The notes under the pieces are model-generated. The model saw only the letters and a program-made list of their open reading frames with translations. It was not told the origin of the DNA and did not search any database. This document shows, one piece after another, positions 58,880 to 64,000 of a DNA stretch of 64,000 bases. Source of the DNA: Rhynchopus sp. YZ270_cl-10 (Eukaryota > Euglenozoa > Diplonemea > Diplonemida > Diplonemidae); contig OZ037909.1 of assembly GCA_964035575.1 (NCBI GenBank), positions 1 to 64,000 on the forward strand. Reading direction: 5' to 3'. Every line of letters starts with the position of its first letter. Within the stretch, counting starts at the first letter, position 1. The position numbers and the translations under genes are program-made.

Positions 58880-60335
58880 GTTAAGAAACGCTGGGGAAGC
58901 AGACCCCCAAACGTTTTCGGGGGGAAAAATTTAGAAAAAAAAAAAAAAGACTTCTTCTTGACACACCCCCTTCACTACTGTTGTCCCACACAAAGTGCAT
59001 TTGAAAAAAAAACCTTAAAATGTCAACTGATCTATTGCCTCGACGAGGAAAGAGAGAATCTCTAATTCACGCAAAAAAAAAAAAAAAATTTTTTTTTCTG
59101 GTGAAGTAGAGTGGGGGAGAAATGGATGATAGTCGATGGCAAAAAAAGATCTAAAATGTTGACTTTTGGTGCATACAGGACGCAAACAAACACTGCCCCT
59201 CCATGTAGGTGGGTCGAAACCCCCCCCCTTCGTTTCACAAACAAAAAAGTACAAAGGCTGCTAACCTTTTAGTATTTCTTTGTATTATTGTTCGACAATT
59301 TTAGGGCATATCCGGCCAGGCGTGCCAGGTGTACATGTGCGTTTAAAAGGAAAAGGCGAAGAGATGCGAGATGTGTGAAACAATATCGAGAAGAGGCTTT
59401 GATGCGTGTTTTTTGAAGAAAAGTGTCAGTTGTCGTTCCCTCACCCCCCTTCTTGTAGTTGTTTGATGCGTTGACGCTTCCACACACACTAAAAATCACC
59501 TGTTGGTTGGTGGTGTTGCGGAGCACGGTTGGGTGAGTGAACGACGTGACACTTTCCGCTCACAAAGTAGTGTGCGTAAGAAAAAAAAAGAAAACGAAAA
59601 GTCAAGCGGGAGGGTATTTTGCAGTGAATGACGTTGCCAATTTTGGATGTATTTTTTTTGATCTTGATTTTGATTTTGATTTGTTTTTTTGTGAATCTCT
59701 GGAAATCGTCGTTTTTTTTTTTTTTCACTCTTTTTATTTTTGGATGACACCTCCCGCTTTTTATTTTGTTTGATATGCACGTAGCGCTTATATGATAGTT
59801 TTAACTTCACGATGATTTTAGCCGAAACGTGGTATTTTATTATGGGGTGGGGGGAAAAAAACGCGTTTTAAAAAAAACAACAAAAAATGGGGGAAACGAA
59901 GGTAAACACAGTATAGGTCATCAAACAGCCTTTACTTTAGGAATATTGTACGTAGAGAGTGCTGTACTATTTTTTGTGTCAAAACTTCTAAAAAAAACAA
60001 AAACAAAATATTGAAAGGGCAAGCACGAATAAGCGCTGTGTTTTCAATTTAACAGAAACCATTTAGAGGAGGGGGGACTCAGGGGGGGAGAGAGGTCATA
60101 GGGAGTAATGGCAGTGGTATGATTGCCACGTTATCTAATGTTATAGGAATAGAATAACGGTAGCTAAAAAAAAAACAGAAAATTGATATAAAAAAAAATT
60201 AAAATACAGATTAAAGCGATAACAAAGAGAAAGGGGTAAACAAAGAAAAAAAAGCAAACACAAAAAAAATAGATAAAGAACAGCAAAATATAATGAATAC
60301 TCAAAACAATCGTGGTTTTAAAAAAAAAGAAAGGG

Positions 60336-60366
60336 TTGTAATATGCCTCGCGTGCTTAGTCATTTT
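60336..60366. repeat. Dispersed hairpin motif, copy 7 (left arm lost)
   Basis: Only GCCTCGCGTGCTTAGTCA remains of the motif. Confidence 0.6.
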
Positions 60367-60797
60367 AAAAAAATGAACTTTAAAAAAAAAACAGTTGCCA
60401 AGGCCGCCCCATTCATCAGGGGCAATCCCTTCGCCACCAAATGTCCGAAGGATGTGTATTTCATCATTGTAATTTTTTTATTTTGGATTACTCCATTGGG
60501 TTGCTCACGGAGGAAAAAAAACACCTCAAATGAATACATCGTTCTGTAGATGTGTCTCTCACTCACATCTTCAAAGATAACAACAAAAGAACGGAAATTT
60601 GTAAGATGAATGTGTCTCTTGTCTCTCGTCTCTCAGTGCAGCAGACATCTTCCAAATTGTCTCCTTCTTTCGCTTTTTGCATACAAGTATTTTCATCATA
60701 TGCAATCAATATGATGTTTGCATACAAAAAAAGGGCGTGGGGAGAGGGGAAAATGCTAACAATCTACAAAGCAAGGTAAAATAAAAACAAGTAATTG

Positions 60798-60971
60798 CTA
60801 TTGAGAGAAAAAATGGGGTGTGCTGTGGATATGGGACCCACGCTCCTGGAAGTCCACCCTGTAGAAATAATCTACAACACGCCTGTACCTGAAACGTTCC
60901 AGAAGGGGGCTGTCTCCAGACTCCTCTTGCTCGAAAGCGGTGTTTGACTGCTCGGCAGGCTCGATAACCAT
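60798..60971 (-). CDS. Possible small protein, 57 aa
   Basis: A minus-strand frame starts MVIEPAEQSNTAFEQEESG and stops at 60798. It lies in a GC-rich island within A/T-rich DNA. It contains DSPLLERF, which resembles an acidic dileucine sorting signal, and a basic/aromatic stretch RYRRVVDYFYRV. It could be one exon of a larger gene. A plus-strand frame at 61001-61273 competes in part of the island. No family is recognised. Confidence 0.25.
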   Translation of the reverse strand: MVIEPAEQSNTAFEQEESGDSPLLERFRYRRVVDYFYRVDFQERGSHIHSTPHFFSQ

Positions 60972-61454
60972 TTACTCGATGGCTGTAGGGCGGGCTCGGC
61001 GTGTTCCACCTTGTAGTCGTGGCTCCTACTCATCGTCGTCGTCGGAGCAGTGTGGAAGGAACACAGAATCCACAGGATGAAAACTCGCCGTTGATCACAC
61101 CAGGCGCATCAGCACCATCCAGCAAAGCGCCAGGATGCTACGGTGGTTTCAAAAAAAACCTGGCGCGGGGGTTTTCCACAGCACACCTTTCTTGGCAATT
61201 AGTTGTTTTTTTGTCGTTGTTGTTTTCCACACACCTTCCTTCAACCCCCTGCAGGATCATACTTTTTTATTGAAGAAATTGTTGGAATAGTGTAGTTGCC
61301 ACCTTGTGCAAGCTCCACTGTCCCTAAAGTCACTCACGTAATAGATTTATTGAAAACCTGAATTACACATTTCAAGCGAACAAATTAAAATTACCCTACA
61401 GGGGTGAAGGAAGGTTGTGGAAAAGAAAAGATTAAATTTTAAAGAAAAGTCTTG

Positions 61455-61490
61455 GTGAGCCTTAGCCTCGCGCGCTAATGTCACCTTTTA
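61455..61490. repeat. Dispersed hairpin motif, copy 8 (compensatory stem)
   Basis: GAGCCTTAGC, CTCGCGC, GCTAATGTCACCTTTT. The stem is TTAGC/GCTAA, so both arms differ from the usual form yet still pair. Confidence 0.8.
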
Positions 61491-62028
61491 AAAGATGGAA
61501 TGGGGTTGGGGAGGTATGGGAGGGGTTGGGACGTGGGTGGGGTGTGGGGGGTGTGCGAGCGAATGGATCAGAGATAAAAAAAAAACCCCCATCCACGTTT
61601 TGCAAAAACGTGGTCTATCTCAAAAAAAAAAAATCACCTTTTTTTTATCCTTTCTAACGGAAGTACATTTTCAAAAAAAAAAAAACAAGAAAAAGTGCAG
61701 GATCAATGTGCCTCCTCCTAATGCACTTGCACACGGATCTTACTAAAGGGGTGAAGCTTTCTAATCTGTTGCCATTTGCCACTCTACACCTGTAAACCCG
61801 TGGGTTTACCTCCTCTCAAAAAGGGGAGATGAAAGCAGGTGTGGATCAGAGAAAAAAAAAAAAGGGAAGACACGCAACAGAAATAGTAACTCTGATAGGT
61901 AAGTAAAAGGGAAAAAAAAGGTTTTTTTCGTTGATTGCATTGCAAAAAAGAAAAGAGGGGGGAAAAAAGGTAGTTTTGAGAAAGCATCCAAGTCACACCT
62001 TTAAAAAAAAAATCAAAAAATTTTGAAT

Positions 62029-62060
62029 AAAGATGAACGTAAGCAGTGCTTAGCCATCTT
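62029..62060. repeat. Dispersed hairpin motif, copy 9 (compensatory outer stem)
   Basis: AAGATGAACGTAAGC, AGT, GCTTAGCCATCTT. AAGATG pairs perfectly with CATCTT, where other copies have the mismatched TCACCTT. Confidence 0.8.
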
Positions 62061-63635
62061 GGGGGGGAAACTGTCAAAAAACAGTCTAAAAAAAAAAGAG
62101 GAAATACAAAAAAATAATTTTGCCCGGATTTACGAACCCGAATGGTTCGACGACAAACAGGCCGATACTGCTAACTAACAAACCATCCAAAAAAATTTTT
62201 TTTCTTCCTTTGAATAACTATGTTGAACCCACGTCGGTAAACCCACGTACAATGACACAGTACCATACATTGCAAAAAAGTAGTAGCTTGAACTGCACTA
62301 CCCTTTTTAATTGATCACTGGCCCCAAAAAAAAATTAGGGGGGGACTCATTTGGACGAAAGTTAGCAGATGCCTGGATGACCAACCACTTTGTGTGTTTT
62401 TTTTTTTTTTTTGTTTGTTTGTTTGTTTGTTTTCTTTTTTGAAATTTTCCCGTTTTTTTTTAACGAAGATATGGCTTCCAGAGAAGCTTAATTTTGAGGG
62501 GTATTTGGGAGGGGTGAGGGAAATGAAAAAAAAAAGAATAAAAAAAAAAAAGGAATCTAAATGGCCGATGTGGGGAGGGAGAAATAGAAGAGAATGGGAA
62601 TGGTGGATTGATGTTGAAATTGTTTTTTTTTTTTTTGTTTTTTTTTTTGTTTTTTTTGGGAAAGCATTTAGTAAAGAAAATCATGAAAAACTCGAAACGG
62701 TGGATGTGCCACCTCCACCACTCACGCTGTGTAACACGCACACATATTTCAAGTTTCAAAAAAGGGGATAAAACTGCAAAAAAAAAAAAAAAATAGCCTG
62801 TGCTTCTAGGCAGCGGCTTACCATCATTACTGCTTCCACAACCGATAGAGTTAATGTAACAGAAGTAGGGAAAGCCAGCAGCACAGCTAGAGGGAGGGAG
62901 GGGGAGAGGGGAAAATGAGAGGTCGTAATATTTTGTTGTTTTTTTGTAAAAAATTGTTGACAAAAAAAAAAAACGGAGAACCAGTGTATTTTTTGGGCCG
63001 GTTGGGGGGGGGTCAGTGACCCCCCCCAAATTTTCTCCGGAAATTTGGGCCGGTGGGGGGGGTCAGTTTTTTCAGCTGGGTTTGAGGTGTTTCCTCGGCG
63101 TGGTGTAAAAAGCTATACATTTACACCGTACCCAAAAAATTTTTCGCCTGCGGCGCCATTTTTTTTGTTTTTTTTTTGCTCCGCAAAAAAAAAAATATAC
63201 AGTTCACTATGTTCCCTGGTCGTGCTGAAAAAAAAAAATTGGGCAAAAAAACAAACTGACCCCCCCCCAAACTTAAAATCTGGATTCCTGGATAAGACAC
63301 TGCGGAGAACACAAAAAAAAAAAAAGCATTCCCTCTTTTTTTTCTTTGTGTGATCTTGATTTTTTTTTGTTGTAATTTGGAAGTCTTTTTTTTACGTTTG
63401 AGAATGTTTAAAAAAAATCATTTTTTTTTTGAAAAAAAACATTGTTGGAGTAGTGTAGCCCTAAAAAGCTTCCACACGCAGTCTTCACTTTCCAGAACAA
63501 TTTTATTGGGTGATGTTGTTGTTATTGCTAAAACACCCCCTCCCACACGGGTGATCACCCCAAAGAACTCGGTACTTGGTGACCCCTAGTTGAGAGTGTG
63601 CAAAAAAAAAAAAAAAAGGGGGTTGTAAGGTGTCT

Positions 63636-63710
63636 CTACGAACCTCTCTCGTGGTGAGTCTTATTAGATTACTTAATGTTTTGAACATTGGTCTCGTGAT
63701 AAGTCACCTT
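63636..63710. repeat. Dispersed hairpin motif, copy 10 (diverged, expanded)
   Basis: Only the CTCTCGTGGTGAGTC and TCTCGTGATAAGTCACCTT parts are recognisable, separated by an A/T-rich insert. Confidence 0.4.
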
Positions 63711-64000
63711 GTACGATAGCAACAGCACTACTTTAAAAAAAAAATGGTTTAAAAACGAACGCTTTTTTTGAAAGATAAAAATGAGGGAAGGGTGTTTGTG
63801 GGTGGGGATTCTCTATTAAAGGGAAAATGGCTTTTTTTATTATTTTTTTTAAAAAAATGAACATGGCGTAGTTTTTCGTTTGCCATTCCTTTTAATCCCT
63901 CAGGCTTCCGTCCGTAACAGATCTGAGATACTCCAGCGTGGGGGTTTGCTTGGGGGAAATAGGGAGGAATAAGGGGAAAGGGGATCTAAGCAAAAAAAAA

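Larger units (their letters stand above)
57895..64000. other. Gene-poor A/T-run-rich region
   Basis: About 6 kb are dominated by runs of A or T of 8-16 nt, with short G-rich spots. No conserved protein is recognised. Scattered copies of a short hairpin motif and one GC-richer island (60835-61270) stand out. Confidence 0.7.

Noticed and set aside
1-64000. CRISPR array or bacterial operon
   Set aside because: The tandem repeats have no unique spacers, and introns with poly(A) elements show eukaryotic DNA.

Overview
The window is eukaryotic nuclear DNA. Protein genes are cut by very short GT-AG introns (43-126 nt), retroelements carry poly(A) tails, and there are kilobases of satellite and A/T-run DNA. 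Coding DNA is GC-rich. Every convincing gene and all three large retrotransposons read on the minus strand. Several start codons sit 1-35 nt after a polypyrimidine-AG acceptor-like site. A one-directional gene cluster with possible spliced-leader acceptors, plus an RHS/Crinkler-like NTPase-nuclease, suggests a euglenozoan such as a diplonemid. This is inference: no rRNA, tRNA or spliced-leader gene was recognised to settle it.

Left part, 1-34.2 kb: a 2.5-kb octamer satellite (GCGGGTTT)n, then three giant LINEs lying head to tail (LINE1 2518-13603, LINE2 13677-24155, LINE3 24262-33851). A second octamer satellite, (GCTAAGGA)n, flanks LINE3. Each LINE encodes a very large protein: a signal-like start, a Ser/Asn-rich tract and membrane segments, an OTU-like cysteine protease, a C2H2-like finger, reverse transcriptase (YLDD), a CCHC knuckle with restriction-like endonuclease, another OTU-like domain and a RING-like finger. 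LINE1 adds a third OTU-like domain. LINE1 and LINE2 have 5' UTRs that fold as HDV-like self-cleaving ribozymes, supported by covariation between the two. LINE2 and LINE3 are near-identical, so recent; LINE3 is 5'-truncated.

Middle part, 34.5-55.3 kb: a compact minus-strand host cluster. In transcription order it holds an LRR protein, a VLCAD-type acyl-CoA dehydrogenase (4 exons), a Crinkler/RHS-type P-loop NTPase-nuclease with decayed coding remnants beyond it, a 1722-residue coiled-coil/proline-rich protein, pantothenate synthetase (3 exons), a signal-peptide multi-pass membrane protein ending in a WW domain (3 exons), a 447-residue coiled-coil protein and a 306-residue protein of unknown function. 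The enzymes serve CoA synthesis and mitochondrial fatty-acid oxidation; no shared pathway links the rest.

Right part, 55.4-64 kb: gene-poor. A 2.2-kb element with perfect 35-bp terminal inverted repeats and strong internal palindromes (55684-57894) is followed by about 6 kb of A/T-run-rich DNA. That DNA carries many copies of a short hairpin motif, two more copies of which lie just past the ends of two host genes.
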